The position numbers and the translations under genes were made by a program. This document shows positions 46,009 to 57,153 of a DNA stretch of 64,000 bases, one piece after another. Source of the DNA: Arabidopsis thaliana (taxonomy: Eukaryota; Streptophyta; Magnoliopsida; Brassicales; Brassicaceae); assembly GCF_000001735.4 (NCBI RefSeq), contig NC_003070.9:20383971-20447970 (forward strand), read 5' to 3'. The notes under the pieces are model-generated. The model was not told the origin of the DNA. It saw only the letters and a program-made list of their open reading frames with translations, and did not search any database. Positions within the stretch are counted from its first letter, which is position 1. Each line of letters opens with the position of its first letter.

Positions 46009-46868
46009 TGTATAGTAGTTGATTACGAGAATATCAGTCCCTAATTATAACGATTAAAAGTAAGATTTTTTATTTTTCTTCTTTCCTTTTGGTATAATCG
46101 TATCATCCTTTTTGCTTAGTGAATTTGAATAAATGGTGTTGTTTTTGGTTACCAAATATCGGAGAACATAATTGAAGGTGTCGAGGAAAAAAATCGAGGT
46201 TATGACGAGTTTACAACTTCTAAAGACAGTGAAAGATATTCGAAGTTTTTTTGGACATATATGTTGGGTTCTACAAAAAAATTATAAAATATTTCTTTGA
46301 GATAGTTAGACCGCTTACAAAAATGTTATGTATGGAGGTCAATTTTGATTTCATGGATGAGTGCAAAAAATCAATTTTAAAAAATGATTGTTTGACAAAT
46401 ATCCATTCAAAATATACTAACTAAGGGATTAGATCACGATATTAATGACATATTCTTGTTTTCCATTTTTTCCTTTAACACACACAAACCAAAAAAAAAA
46501 TTAAAAAAAAATTTTAAAAAAATAGTCATTTTTCCTCTTTTTATATCTAAAAACAAGAAAGAAAACCAATTAAAAAGAAGTGACAGAGATTGAAGTGTGA
46601 AGCCATCTGACGTGGGACTTATCTTACGTTCTCTTCTAATCTCTACAGGTCATCTTTCTCGGTGGCACCTTTATTCACCAAGCAAAACACCGCTTCTTTC
46701 GATCATCTATCTCTTTCCCATTTTCTTTTCTTGACTTTTTTTTCTCTCTCTTCTTGTTCTATTATAAACAAAAAATGTGTAATAATTATTCATCAATCCT
46801 CAGAATAATACAAATAGGGGAGTAGGTATCTATCTTGTCACCCTCTCTCTCTCTCTCTTGTTACCAAG
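46009..46868. other. Intergenic, FAF-like promoter
   Basis: The 3' untranslated region of the transporter followed by AT-rich DNA. A CT-rich leader with a CTCTCTCTCTCTCT run (46840-46858) precedes the FAF-like gene. No other gene. Confidence 0.5.
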
Positions 46869-47768
46869 ATGAGCTTCTACAAAAGAAGCTTTCACTCTTT
46901 CCTTGGCCAAACCAACACCAAAGGGATGCCGTTTGAATCCGGTCTTGGCCATGATGAGACACAATCACATGGCTTAATGTTGTGCACAGAGTATCTAGGG
47001 TTTGAGAGTTACGACATGAGGATGTCCGATAACGAGGTGGAGAACAAGATGACTTGTCATGCGGAGGTGGAGACCGAAAGGGTTGAAGCAAAGAGGAGGA
47101 AGACGAAGGAGAATGTGGTGGTGCAAGCGCAGAAAAAACAGTTTCCTCCGCCTCTCTCGTCATTAAACAGCCGTGGACAGCGATATTTTTATCTCCGTCC
47201 GGTGAGAAAAGACGGTAGATTGGAACTTACGCAAGTTATGGTCGATCGACCAGAGATTTTCCACGTTTCTAGAGTAGATGGACGGTTGAGATTACATTTT
47301 GTCGATGGTGTCGAGAATCCCATTAGAGCTTATTCTGGTCCTCAAGAAATTGTGGCCTTAGAAGAGGAACCTAAGGGTCTAGGTAATGAGAAAGAGGGAG
47401 GGGAGATTAGTAGATCTGATCTGGAATGTGGTAGAGAGATTAATGAAGACGACAATGATGGTGCATGTAATCAAGGAATGGATTTATCTATAATCAGTGA
47501 TGATAGTGGTGCAAGAAGTTGGAGATGTAAAAGTAGTCATGATGTTTCGGTGAATAGTAATAATGATGTTGCACATTTCCATGATGACCATGACACGAGA
47601 GAATGGATGTACAACAGTGGTTTTAAGATCGTGGCAAGTAGGAACCATGATGAGAACAATCATCATCATTATCATCATCGTCATCGTCATCATATTCATC
47701 CATACCATCATCATAATAGTAACAATAACATGAATTTATGGACCCGGACGTACGTGAGGACCAGGTGA
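46869..47768 (+). CDS. FANTASTIC FOUR-like protein (FAF domain)
   Basis: FAF proteins influence shoot meristem size by modulating WUSCHEL/CLAVATA signalling; the molecular activity is unknown. A single-exon gene of 299 residues starting MSFYKRSFHSFLGQTNTKG. The FAF domain (about residues 95-155) reads FPPPLSSLNSRGQRYFYLRPVRKDGRLELTQVMVDRPEIFHVSRVDGRLRLHFVD. Before it are LGFESYD and a Lys/Arg stretch (EAKRRKTKENV) that could be a nuclear signal. After it comes an acidic section and a His-rich tail (NHHHYHHRHRHHIHPYHHH). The FAF hallmark LRPxRxDGRL...RxDGRLRL is clear, but the long C-terminus differs from FAF1-4, so it belongs to the FAF-like subgroup. Confidence 0.88.
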   Translation: MSFYKRSFHSFLGQTNTKGMPFESGLGHDETQSHGLMLCTEYLGFESYDMRMSDNEVENKMTCHAEVETERVEAKRRKTKENVVVQAQKKQFPPPLSSLNSRGQRYFYLRPVRKDGRLELTQVMVDRPEIFHVSRVDGRLRLHFVDGVENPIRAYSGPQEIVALEEEPKGLGNEKEGGEISRSDLECGREINEDDNDGACNQGMDLSIISDDSGARSWRCKSSHDVSVNSNNDVAHFHDDHDTREWMYNSGFKIVASRNHDENNHHHYHHRHRHHIHPYHHHNSNNNMNLWTRTYVRTR

Positions 47769-48970
47769 GGTTATTAATCAATGTTTTTTTTTTTTACGTG
47801 GCGGCTTGAAACAAAAAATATATCAACTAAAAAAGAGTACAGCTATATTTTCTCTGGAAGTTCCGTTGTATTTTTATAAAATATTCGAAAAGTCAAAGGT
47901 TGGGTGTTGTTATAAGTAGTGTCAACAATATGATAGCGTGTGAGTGTAATATTATTGTTCGTTTAAGATGCTTATGTATATGACTTCCATAATTGAAACA
48001 TCTTATTACAACTTTCAATTTTCATATTATTATGCCTTTTTAACAAAGTATTATTCCAATTTTGATTACACCGTTTTTTATTTATGTAATTTGATCAAAA
48101 TAAAATCGACAGATAATCTCTTCAAAAGTTTAGAGTTTAGATGTTCCAGTTTTAAAAATAATTATGATGAATCCGGAATAGGCCACAATTTTTTTTTTTT
48201 AATACAAGATTTTAGAGTAAAACTCGTAATCCTCTCAGACACGAAACGACAACATGTAATATTAGTTTCGTTCCAAAAATATCGAACTGACGATTTTTAA
48301 GCTTCGGCTAAGAGTTTTACTAGTTCAGCAATGATACTTAGTGGAATAGGCCACAATTCATATGTTATAATTCAATGTTTCATCATTTAATGTTTTAGAA
48401 TCGAACTTAGTTTGGTGTTAGTTAAAATCTTTTCGACCCTCGTAATTAAGAAATAAGGAAAACATAGGTGAAAAGATAGAAGGCAATGTAACGCAAACGA
48501 GTCTGTCTGATCGGTCCAATTGTTGGTCATTCGTCCATATATAGCTGTCTGTTGAAAATTGGAACATTAATGTTGTCAAAATTCTAAGATTGCAGGTTGC
48601 ATTTATAGACTCCATTTCCCTCCACAATCGACAGGTCACAGGCCTTTACGCCACATATAACCCCAAGATACAATGCATATTTAAAAGTTCTTGTGAACTG
48701 AAGAAAAGTTTCGACGGGTTGAGATACGAGACATTGAATTTTGGAGAAGAAAACAAAAGCTAGGGAAAAAGTTTGTGGTCCGCAAAACATTGAAATGCAA
48801 TAAGAAAACTGAGTTAAAAATTAGAGTAGGAGCCGTGTTGATTCCCTAGGAAAGCTTCAAGTATAGGAGATTGCATGAAACGTTTTGATAACGGAAATGT
48901 TAAGCCTAATAAAAGGAAGTCACCTCCTTATGGGGAGTTTATTACGGCCTATACATCGCATGTAGAAAAC
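47769..48970. other. Intergenic
   Basis: Over 1 kb without a supported gene. A short direct repeat, GGAATAGGCCACAATT, occurs at about 48175 and 48341. ORFs of 110 (47968-48300) and 73 codons (48418-48639) have no recognisable domain. Confidence 0.5.
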
Positions 48971-48974
48971 GAGT

Positions 48975-49330
48975 TTCTCGGTTAGAACTTAAAATGGATT
49001 TGGAAGTAGTGGTTGGTTTTCTGAAGATAAGGGTTAGTGAAACTTATCCGCTGTCTTTCCTGTTACGCTTGTGACATGGCTTTATATCAAAGGATTAGAA
49101 TATCAAAATTTCACATATTTACCGGGAGGATAATCGTTTTGCGGATGAATTAGCTAACCATGCTTTTTCTTTAAATTTAGTTTTTCACTTTTTAGATACT
49201 ATTCCAAGATGTTCTCTTTTGTCGGATGATGCCCGTTGTTTGGCAATTCGATGGCATGTTGTTGCTTGTTAAGTTTTTGTATGTTGCTATGAATAAATTT
49301 GGGGAGGCATTATCTCCCCGTCCCCTACCA
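48975..49330 (+). mobile_element. LINE fragment: RNase H-like (RVT_3) domain
   Basis: Translated pieces in shifting frames read LDLEVVVGFLKIRVSE, YPLSFLLRLCHGF, then (I/Y)YREDNRFADELANHAFSL and HFLDTIPRCSLLSDDARCLA. This matches the C-terminal RNase H domain common in plant non-LTR retrotransposons (...HVYREGNRLADGLANYAFSL...). The catalytic reverse transcriptase and N-terminal parts are absent, so this is a 5'-truncated relic. A following TTTGGGGAGGC...TCCCC and AT tail could be its 3' end. The frame is interrupted, so it is not functional. Confidence 0.7.
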
Positions 49331-49354
49331 ATTTCTTTTTTTTTCTTCTATCCC

Positions 49355-49377
49355 ATATATATATATATATATATATA
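49355..49377. repeat. (AT)n microsatellite
   Basis: Uninterrupted AT dinucleotide run just downstream of the LINE fragment. Confidence 0.9.
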
Positions 49378-49883
49378 AATTTCGAAAACTCTTTGCTTTC
49401 ATTTTCTTAAAAAATCACGTAAACATAATTTTAGAAATAATTAAATAACAACTTATAATATTTTTTTTTCTTCCCATATATATAAACTCCGAAAACATAT
49501 AGTCGTATATTATTTCTTAAAAAATACTTTCAATTGACTTTTTCCTTTTGTATTAAAATCTATTCTCCCACATATTTGGTAGTTATTTAAAATTGTAGTT
49601 CATACAATCACAGTCTTTACCAATTAATTTAAAAATCATACAGTCAAATTCCTTACATCAAAAATCCTTATAACCTTTAACTATGCGAACAACAAAGATT
49701 ACCAAACTTCCAAACATTGATCTACAGATTGACTAATTTTTATGCAATTTAAATTACTACCATTTTTCCATCTATATAAACCCAATCTTGCACCCACAAA
49801 AAAAAAAAAAAAAAGAGAAACACATACTTAATCTAAATTTCTCCTTTCTTTATAGTCAATTCATATTTTTGTTTTCTTCCAAA
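49378..49883. other. AGL85 promoter region
   Basis: AT-rich. A TATA-like CTATATAAACCC at about 49772-49783 lies about 100 bp upstream of the MADS gene start, preceded by short T- and A-rich runs. Confidence 0.5.
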
Positions 49884-50427
49884 ATGAATCCCAAGAAAAC
49901 CAAAGGAAAGCAAATGATTAACATCAAAAAAATTGAAAAAGATGAAGACAGATTGGTCACATTATCTAAGCGTCGAAATGGAATCTACAATAAGCAATGA
50001 GCTTTCCATTCTCTGTGGTGCTGAAGTTGCGTTTCTCGGATACTCTTGCTCAGGAAAACCATACACATTCGGCAGTCCGTCTTTTCAAGCCGTGGCAGAG
50101 CGATTTCTCAATCGTGAGGCCTCATCATCGTTGCAACGATCGGTCATGAATGCTCACCAACAAGCGAAGATTCAAGAGCTTTGCAAAGTATACAATAGAA
50201 TGGTGGAGGAGGCAAAGACGGAAGAAGCCAAAGTAAAGAAGGCAGCTGCATTAGCGGAGACAATGCCCGTAGATGAGGATGCGTGGTGGAAAGTGGATCC
50301 AAAGGAGGTGGAAGATCACGAAGAGGCGAAGAAGATAATGGAAAAGTGTGAAGGGCTCTATGAGAAACTGTGTAATGAAGCTGCTGCAAGGATCCAAAGA
50401 GGAGATGCTGAGAATAATAACAAATGA
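49884..50427 (+). CDS. AGL85: Type I MADS-box protein, AGL85-like, with broken frame
   Basis: Type I (M-alpha) MADS-domain transcription factor; such genes act mainly in female gametophyte and endosperm. It opens MNPKKTKGKQMINIKKIEKD then EDRLVTLSKRRNGIYNK in one frame (49884-50000), followed in another frame by ELSILCGAEVAFLGYSCSGKPYTFGSPSF, AVAERFLNREAS and a coiled-coil C-terminus ending AENNNK (to 50427). The switch falls right after GIYNK at about 49995-50000, inside the MADS box, where the intact family reads K(A/L)SELSILCGAEV: AAG is separated from GAG by four bases instead of six. So two bases are missing (or one extra). Either a recent pseudogene, an accession variant or a base error. 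No intron can bridge so short a gap. Confidence 0.8.
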
Positions 50428-50832
50428 TCCATTAATGATTAAGATTTTAATTAGTAGATCATTACTAATTAAGTATTTTTGAGTCTTAAGAATTATGTTT
50501 TTTTTTTTGTCTTTTCTTTTTTATACATTATGAATTGTTATTGTTTTCTACAACATCCAGCAATGGATTAATGAAACTGAAATATTTTATACATAAAAGA
50601 AGCCCATTACAGCCATTAGGCCCAATTCGTGATCTATCATCTACTCAATCTCTAACCCTAATATCTCCAATCTTCATCTCCGTCGATCTCCATTGATCTC
50701 TAACACTAAAATTCTACTACTCTTCACTTTCTACAGCTTAGGAAGAGTTCTCGACAAGCTGATTCTTCGAGTTCTCGACAAGTTTCAGTGTTTTTGTTTC
50801 CGGGTCACAGAGAACAAAGGCAATTTACAATA
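50428..50832. other. Short intergenic region, AGL85 3' end and Fcf2 leader
   Basis: About 400 bp. The 3' side (50640-50830) is a T/C-rich leader with repeated TCTCGACAAG (50747 onward) leading to the Fcf2 gene. No separate gene. Confidence 0.5.
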
Positions 50833-51845
50833 ATGGCAGAGACTAAACAACCACTGATCGGTCTTAAATGGGAACCAAAGCTTCCAGGCTTATCCTTAGA
50901 CTTGAAAACTGGTTCAACCAGAAGCAAAACAGCTGAGAGTTCTAAGTCAGAGCTTGTTGATGGTCTTTGTCTTCCACCTAATGATCCAAGGAAGATTAAC
51001 AAGATGATTAGAAAACAACTCAAAGACACTACTGGTTCTAACTGGTAACTCTTCTTTATCTCCTCTACTCGGATTAGTTTGATCCGGCTTGTGATTAAAT
51101 TGTATTTCTTCAAACTGTGGATAGGTTTGATATGCCTGCTCCAACAATGACTCCTGAGTTGAAAAGAGATCTTCAGTTGCTTAAGGTAATAGATTCTTTT
51201 GCTTTTGTTGTTGTTTTAGGTTCCATAGTCCTTACATTATTCTAATTGTATCTTTATTGTAGTTGAGAACTGTAATGGATCCTGCTCTACACTACAAGAA
51301 ATCTGTGTCACGGTCTAAACTAGCTGAAAAATATTTCCAGGCAAGTTTCAGAACTAGATCAAAGAGAATAACCGTCTCTTTCGGTTTCTGTCTTAACACA
51401 AACTTTTGTTGTAAAAAAAAAAACAGATTGGTACAGTAATTGAACCAGCTGAAGAGTTTTATGGGAGATTGACAAAGAAGAATAGAAAAGCAACTCTTGC
51501 TGATGAGTTGGTTTCAGATCCTAAAACTGCTCTCTACAGGTTAGTTACTACCATTGTCTATTAAGAAACAATGTATAGGAAATGCTTAAATTCTGTAAGT
51601 ATTATTGATAGATGTAAGTAAAATAAGTGTGTGGTTTATCTATTCTATCAAGAATTTGTATTTTTGAGAATTTGTATTCATATAGCACATGTGCAATCTT
51701 TGTTAAGTGAATGTTTTTGTGTTGATTATGGTTTTACAGGAAGCGTAAAGTTAGGGAGATTGAGGAGAAGAGTAGAGCTGTTACGAATAAGAAATGGAAT
51801 AAAAAGGGAAACCAGTCTAAGAACACAAAGCCAAGAAGGAACTGA
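50833..51845 (+). CDS. Fcf2-type pre-rRNA processing factor
   Basis: Nucleolar protein of the Fcf2/TdT-interacting protein 2 family; yeast Fcf2 is needed for early pre-rRNA cleavages and 40S formation. Five exons: 50833-51044, 51125-51185, 51263-51340, 51427-51539, 51740-51845; 189 residues. The Fcf2 domain: GSNWFDMPAPTMTPELKRDLQLLK, LRTVMDPALHYKKS, KYFQIGTVIEPAEEFYGRLTKKNRKATLADEL, then a basic tail KRKVREIEEKSRAVTNKKW. The N-terminal ~65 residues are Ser/Lys-rich. The third intron begins GCAAGT (a GC-AG intron). The complete family core is present and the frame is intact. Confidence 0.93.
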
Positions 51846-53813
51846 ATTATTTTTGTTAAGAGTATGATCATAGTTTTGGGACACATTTTTTCTATTTTTA
51901 ATAGAATATGGTCATAGTATTGGATACACTTTCTTGCGGTGATATAGGTTGTAATGACTCTTGTTGTTTATGGCCTTTGTTTAAAGGATTTTGTGTTATT
52001 GGTTACACCTTTGATAACTGTAATAACTCTTGTTGTTTATGGTGCTTATGTTATGTATATCCAAAACCAAACCTTGTCTAGAGCTACTAGGTGGGAAACT
52101 TGTTTCAGCAAGACTGAAATTGAGTCCTAGTTTACACCTTTTGCAGAATTGCAGGGTCCAACCACGAGAGCATCGAGTTTTATACTTTCAGGTAGCACTC
52201 ATAGTACCTCCCTGTTTGAGTCATCTGGCACTGACCATGCCACACATATTTATGTCAGCACAGCAAAACTTTGGTATTCAGCAAGATCTAAATTATGTGA
52301 CTTTCTTCTTTTGAATCATAGTTGTAATGAGGAGGCTAAGAGTATTGCTGCAGCTGCTTCGAGCAGGGGAAAGATTGAGGTCAGTTGTTTGAATTTTTGT
52401 TTTCGCTCGGCGTTGTTCTATGATATTATATCAGCTCTTTGGAATTAAGAAGATGAATTGTGTGTGTAGGATTTAAATCTATGTCAAGTTGAACTGTTTA
52501 AGCTTGCTTTTTTTTTTTTTTTGAATCTGTGTATTGGCTCGGTGTTGTTAGAATCTAATTTCTTACTAAGTATCTCGACAAAGTCAGTTTCTTGGAGAGT
52601 GCTGATTACAGGCAGTTTGAGAAAGAGAGAGACGCTAGTTTGAGAAGACACGATGAGACCGACTCCTCTAACGTTCTTCTACATCTGCTGTAAGTAATCT
52701 TGTTTTCTGTTCTGTTAGAGAAGTCTTCTTTAGTAGACTTTGTAGCATTTTCTCAAGTGATTTGGTCACATTCTTTGGCAGTGTCTAAACCGAGTCCCCG
52801 TTTTCTTGATTGATTCGGATTTATTTCTTATGTCTCTCTCGAGAGAGAGTTCAAAACTGAGACCATCCTCTCTGAAGGCCATGGCCAATGAAATGGGCTT
52901 GCAATGCAACGTAAGCCCAACTTGAATCCCACGATTCTAATTCGAGCCGATATCTGAAACAACAATTCATTTGTGACTGCAATCTACACCAATCTACACC
53001 TTGTTCTTGTAAATCGTTTGTTTTCTTAGTTTCTACCTAATGAAGCTCATTTGGTCTCTATACAACATAAATTTCTTCTTTTGGTTTTGAAATCTAAAAC
53101 CTGAAGTAAAGCTTGATTGATTTGGTTTATGGATTGCAGGGGAAAAAGTGGCTCTCTCTTTAACATTTACAAAAAAAAAAAAAAGTGGCTCTCTACAGAG
53201 TTGATAGTCGTAAACAAGCAAGCTCGTGTTAGGTTTTTTCTATTGTTGGATGGTTTTGTATCAATGTTCTCAATATTGTTTTACTAGATAATGAAGATAA
53301 CTTTTATATTGTAAATATATTAAATTCATTTTGTAATTATTATTTTTTGGACAAATATAAATGCATATATAAGTAAAAATGTGATAACACGTTTCATTGA
53401 GTGTATATTTAAAATGTAATTATGCAAAAAAAAAATTAAAAAATATTTAATTAGCAATTTAGAAGTTTAAACATCAATTCTGTTTTGAGAAAATAGTATA
53501 GTTTATAGACATGTAGTATAGCTAATGTTTATTTCACACATATGCCAATTTTTAGTAAATAAATCGTGAAGTGATCATCACCATAAAATCTGATGGCCGC
53601 AATTCAAACCCATGTAATCGAATTTTGTTTCTAAGATAGAATCTAACACAAAATAAATTAGTATACATACATGATATATTAATTTTTTTTTTGTAACATG
53701 ATAGATTAATTAATTTAAAGATAAGAAACCACACACATAAATTATTTATAGATTTTTAAAAGTTTCAATATTTATTACATAGAAACCCAAAAAATCCATC
53801 ATAAAAGCGGTTA
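51846..53813. other. Intergenic with uncharacterised ORF fragments
   Basis: Bases 52030-52450 have several overlapping short ORFs of moderately balanced composition (for example GPTTRASSFILSGSTHSTSL and NHSCNEEAKSIAAAASSRGK), and 52648-52692 reads MRPTPLTFFYICC followed by a splice-donor-like GTAAGT. These may be exons of an unrecognised small gene or decayed gene pieces; I could not identify a family. Bases 53260-53800 are AT-rich with nothing to name. Confidence 0.4.
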
Positions 53814-54044
53814 TCAGGAGGCGTGTAAAATTTCACTTGAGCAAATTTGTTTTGGTTGCAGAGATTTTTGCAAGCAATTCTCACAAAAAGGAAGAGTTGC
53901 CGTTTTAGAATCTTTCATGCACTGATTTGGGACACAATGTTTAACACATACTTCTATCGTACTCGCGTATGTTGAAACTATCATCGTTAATAAAACTACA
54001 ATCATCAAAACACTATATATCTTTTTCATTGTTTCAGTTGCCAT
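53814..54044 (-). CDS. Small secreted cysteine-rich peptide (thionin-like)
   Basis: A single-exon, 76-residue ORF with a clear signal peptide (MKKIYSVLMIVVLLTMIVSTYA, starting at an inner Met at 54029; an outer ATG at 54044 adds five residues). The mature part has six Cys: VCVKHCVPNQC, then FCENC and ICSS. The CxxxCxxxxC...CxxC spacing resembles plant thionin-like/low-molecular-weight cysteine-rich families, but I cannot place it firmly. The gene is complete and isolated between AT-rich spacers. Likely role, if expressed, is a secreted defence or signalling peptide; this is inference. Confidence 0.65.
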   Translation of the reverse strand: MATETMKKIYSVLMIVVLLTMIVSTYASTIEVCVKHCVPNQCMKDSKTATLPFCENCLQKSLQPKQICSSEILHAS

Positions 54045-55562
54045 TATTTGAAAATATGAGTTTGTGAATGTTTGAGGTAATAAAAATATTGTTTAGGTTA
54101 TATAGCAAAAAAAAATTAACAAGATAATTAGTGTTGAGTTGGCTTTTTGTAGTTTTGTACTTTATATAGCAAAAGTATTTTTATCCACTTAAAATTATTG
54201 ATTTTGGAAGTATATCCGTTTCTTATTAATTAAAAAGTTAGTTTTTTTTTTGTTTATGTTATTAGCTGTCCAAACAATCTTGCAATGTTAAATCGTCATT
54301 TACCAAAAAAATTGCCAAATTTTCACCATTGTCAATAATAAGTCAAATATTTTATAATCTTAATTCAAAAACTATCCCCTAAAACATGATTATATAAAAA
54401 AAAAATCGTATTGATGGGTCGAGATATTTAGCATTAACTTATAAACCAAAATGAATTTACAGGTTGATTTGATCTATTTAAATTTATTGGATTCATAGGT
54501 TGACCTAATTAATTTAGCTAAATAATTTATCTAACACTCAACTAATTAAGACAATAGATGGTACCCATAATAGATTAAATTTGAGTAACTTCAAAAGTTT
54601 CTATTCAGTTTTTTTTCTTACAATTTTTTTGTGGTATTAATTCTAAAGCATTATCAATAATATTGTCACATTTTTAAAAATCTTATTTCAGAAATTATCC
54701 CCTAAAAAAGATTATAAACTAGAACCTTTTTTTTGTATTGATGGGTAGAGATATGTAATCATTTAACTTACAAACCAAATTGAATTTACATGTTGATTTG
54801 ATCTATTTAAATTTGATGGATTCATGGGTTAACAACAACAAGAAAAACAAAATTAGTTTAATATTATACCACATGTCACGCTCTAGTGAGAATGTTAAGA
54901 GTTTATGTAATAACACTAACAAATTTTGTATATTTTTCCTATACTATAAACATTTTTAATTTTTTTTTTTGAATATATTAACAACAACAAAATTAATAGA
55001 ATGAGGTTAATAGTTTAATATATTAGCATTTTTTATATAAGAAGTAAATTTTATTTATTTTTGAATATTTAACAAAAACAAAGTTTAATAAAATTAGTTT
55101 AACAGTTTAAAATAGCAATAACAAAAGTCGAACATAAAAACAATTTTTTTTCTTACTTAATATATATATTTCTTTTTTCGATAGGATTAAGAACTTTTGT
55201 ATTTCTATTTTTAAAAATATTAACAAAATTAAGTTTAACATCTTAAGTTTTAAAAATTTGGCAAATTTTTAAATTACATATATTTTTATTCTTTTGTTTT
55301 TGAAAATAGGGAGTAATAGTTAATGTAGTTATAGACTATAGAGATGCATTGTCAACAATAAAACGCCACGTCGCAGCATAATTAAAATCTTTTGCACAAA
55401 AATGTGGTTGGCCTTAGCCTTGGCCCTGGAATTAAAACATTATCCAGAAAATCTTACATTTCCACCAATCCTTCACTTCCTTTCACGATCCAAAACAAAA
55501 CACAAGAAAATGCAACAAAATCTTCTCCATCTCTGAACTCAAAAACTCATTCACTGAGAAAA
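54045..55562. other. AT-rich region with a diverged tandem duplication
   Basis: Contains two related blocks (about 54330-54500 and 54650-54835; see findings). The rest, to 55340, is AT-rich with many AACAA and TTTAA runs. Bases 55340-55562 are the promoter and leader of TLP18.3. Confidence 0.5.
54330..54835. repeat. Diverged tandem duplication (about 330-bp offset)
   Basis: The two blocks share GTATTGATGGGT(C/A)GAGATAT, CAAATATTTT/ATCTTATTTCA...ATCCCCTAAAA-type text, CTTA(T/C)AAACCAAA(A/T)TGAATTTACA and TTGATTTGATCTATTTAAAT. Offset is about 330 bp. Many mismatches and small indels mean the duplication is old. No coding content or terminal repeats recognised. Confidence 0.7.
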
Positions 55563-56983
55563 ATGGAGACCCTTCTCTCCCCTCGTGCGCTCTCTCCTCC
55601 TCTCAATCCCAAACCTTTGTCCCTTCACCAGACCAAACCCACTTCACATTCATTGTCTCTCTCAAAACCCACCACCTTCTCCGGTCCTAAACACCTCTCC
55701 ACCCGGTTCACTAAACCGGAATCAAGAAACTGGTTAATAGATGCAAAGCAAGGACTAGCTGCTTTAGCTTTATCTCTAACTCTCACTTTCTCACCTGTTG
55801 GCACTGCTTTAGCCTCTGAGTTCAATATCCTCAACGATGGTCCACCTAAAGAAACTTACGTAGTCGATGACGCTGGTGTTCTTAGTCGAGTGACGAAGTC
55901 AGATCTTAAGAAGCTTTTGTCTGATCTTGAATACAGAAAGAAACTGAGACTCAATTTCATCACTGTCCGAAAGCTCACCGTGAGTTTTTTGTTTTCTTAT
56001 GAAATTGATTGTTTTTGTTTAACCGGAAATTGATCCGGAACCGGTTTGGTAAAATTTGGCAGAGTAAAGCAGATGCGTTTGAGTATGCAGACCAGGTTTT
56101 GGAAAAATGGTATCCTTCTATTGAAGAAGGTAACAATAAGGGTATTGTTGTTTTGATAACAAGTCAGAAGGAAGGAGCTATTACTGGTGGTCCTGCTTTT
56201 ATTGAAGCTGTTGGTGAAAACATTCTTGATGCTACCGTCTCCGAAAATCTTCCCGGTATGGTTCTATTACTCTAGTTTAGTATATATATAGTGTACTTTT
56301 GGAATTTTGATGCATCATCTAGTGCCCAAGACAAAAACAAAACTAGAGGTTTGGTTTTGATTAGGATTTTTCGGTTTATAAACAATAGTAACCAAAGTAG
56401 AACCTATTCTAGTGTCCATCGTTTGGAATGGTTTCGGTTTTGGTTTGGTTTCGGTCTAATTTTCAAGTAGAATTTTGGGACTGGCTGTTTCTAATTTCTC
56501 TTTGTTTTTTTTTTTTTGTATATAGAGAAAATGAATCCATTAAATTTTAACATTTTCTTTTATATCCAATCTTTATTTTGCATACTAAGTTGAAAACATA
56601 TTTTTTAACAAATTTAGTTTTAACTTTTAAGAAGGAGCATATTGTACCAACATAAGTTTTCAGCTGTAATGTTAGAAATCAACTATGTTAAGTTTGAGTT
56701 GGTATTGATTAGTTTTTGAATGTATGATGGTGCAGTACTAGCAACGGACGAAAAATACAACGAGGCGGTATATAGCAGTGCGAAAAGGTTGGTTGCAGCT
56801 ATAGACGGTCAACCAGATCCCGGGGGTCCAACCGTAAAGGATAGCAAGAGAGAATCAAATTTCAAGACGAAAGAAGAAACCGATGAGAAGCGAGGACAGT
56901 TCAGTCTTGTCGTTGGAGGATTACTTGTAATTGCCTTTGTAGTTCCCATGGCACAATACTTTGCTTATGTCTCCAGGAAGTAA
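55563..56983 (+). CDS. TLP18.3: Thylakoid lumen 18.3 kDa protein (TPM-domain)
   Basis: Thylakoid lumen protein involved in photosystem II repair and maintenance; it has acid-phosphatase-type TPM (Repair_PSII) domain activity in vitro. Three exons, 55563-55979, 56063-56255, 56736-56983; 285 residues. Residues 1-~85 form a bipartite transit peptide: a stroma-targeting Ser/Pro-rich part, then a twin-helix lumenal signal, LAALALSLTLTFSPVGTALA, with an AxA-type site. The TPM domain spans about 90-230: TYVVDDAGVLSRVTKSDLKK, DLEYRKKLRLNFITVRKLT, WYPSIEEGNNKGIVVLITSQKEGAITGG. A C-terminal membrane helix, FSLVVGGLLVIAFVVPMAQYFAY, anchors it. The 104 bp starting in its last exon are copied at 59441-59544. 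The in-frame ORF extending upstream of 55563 is leader. Confidence 0.95.
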
Positions 56984-57153
56984 GTAAGTAAACTCGGTTC
57001 ACTCTCGTAAACCAAACCGATCAGGTCAGAACTTTGATTTACCTCGGTTATTTGGTTATGGTTTCTTGGTAAATTGGTTTATTTGAACAATATAAGTAAA
57101 TAATAACAGAAAACTAAAGAATGAATGAAACCATCCGATTGTAACGGCATTGT

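Noticed and set aside
47484-47714. Minus-strand ORF rich in Met
   Set aside because: Antisense of the CAT-rich (His) codons of the FAF-like gene.
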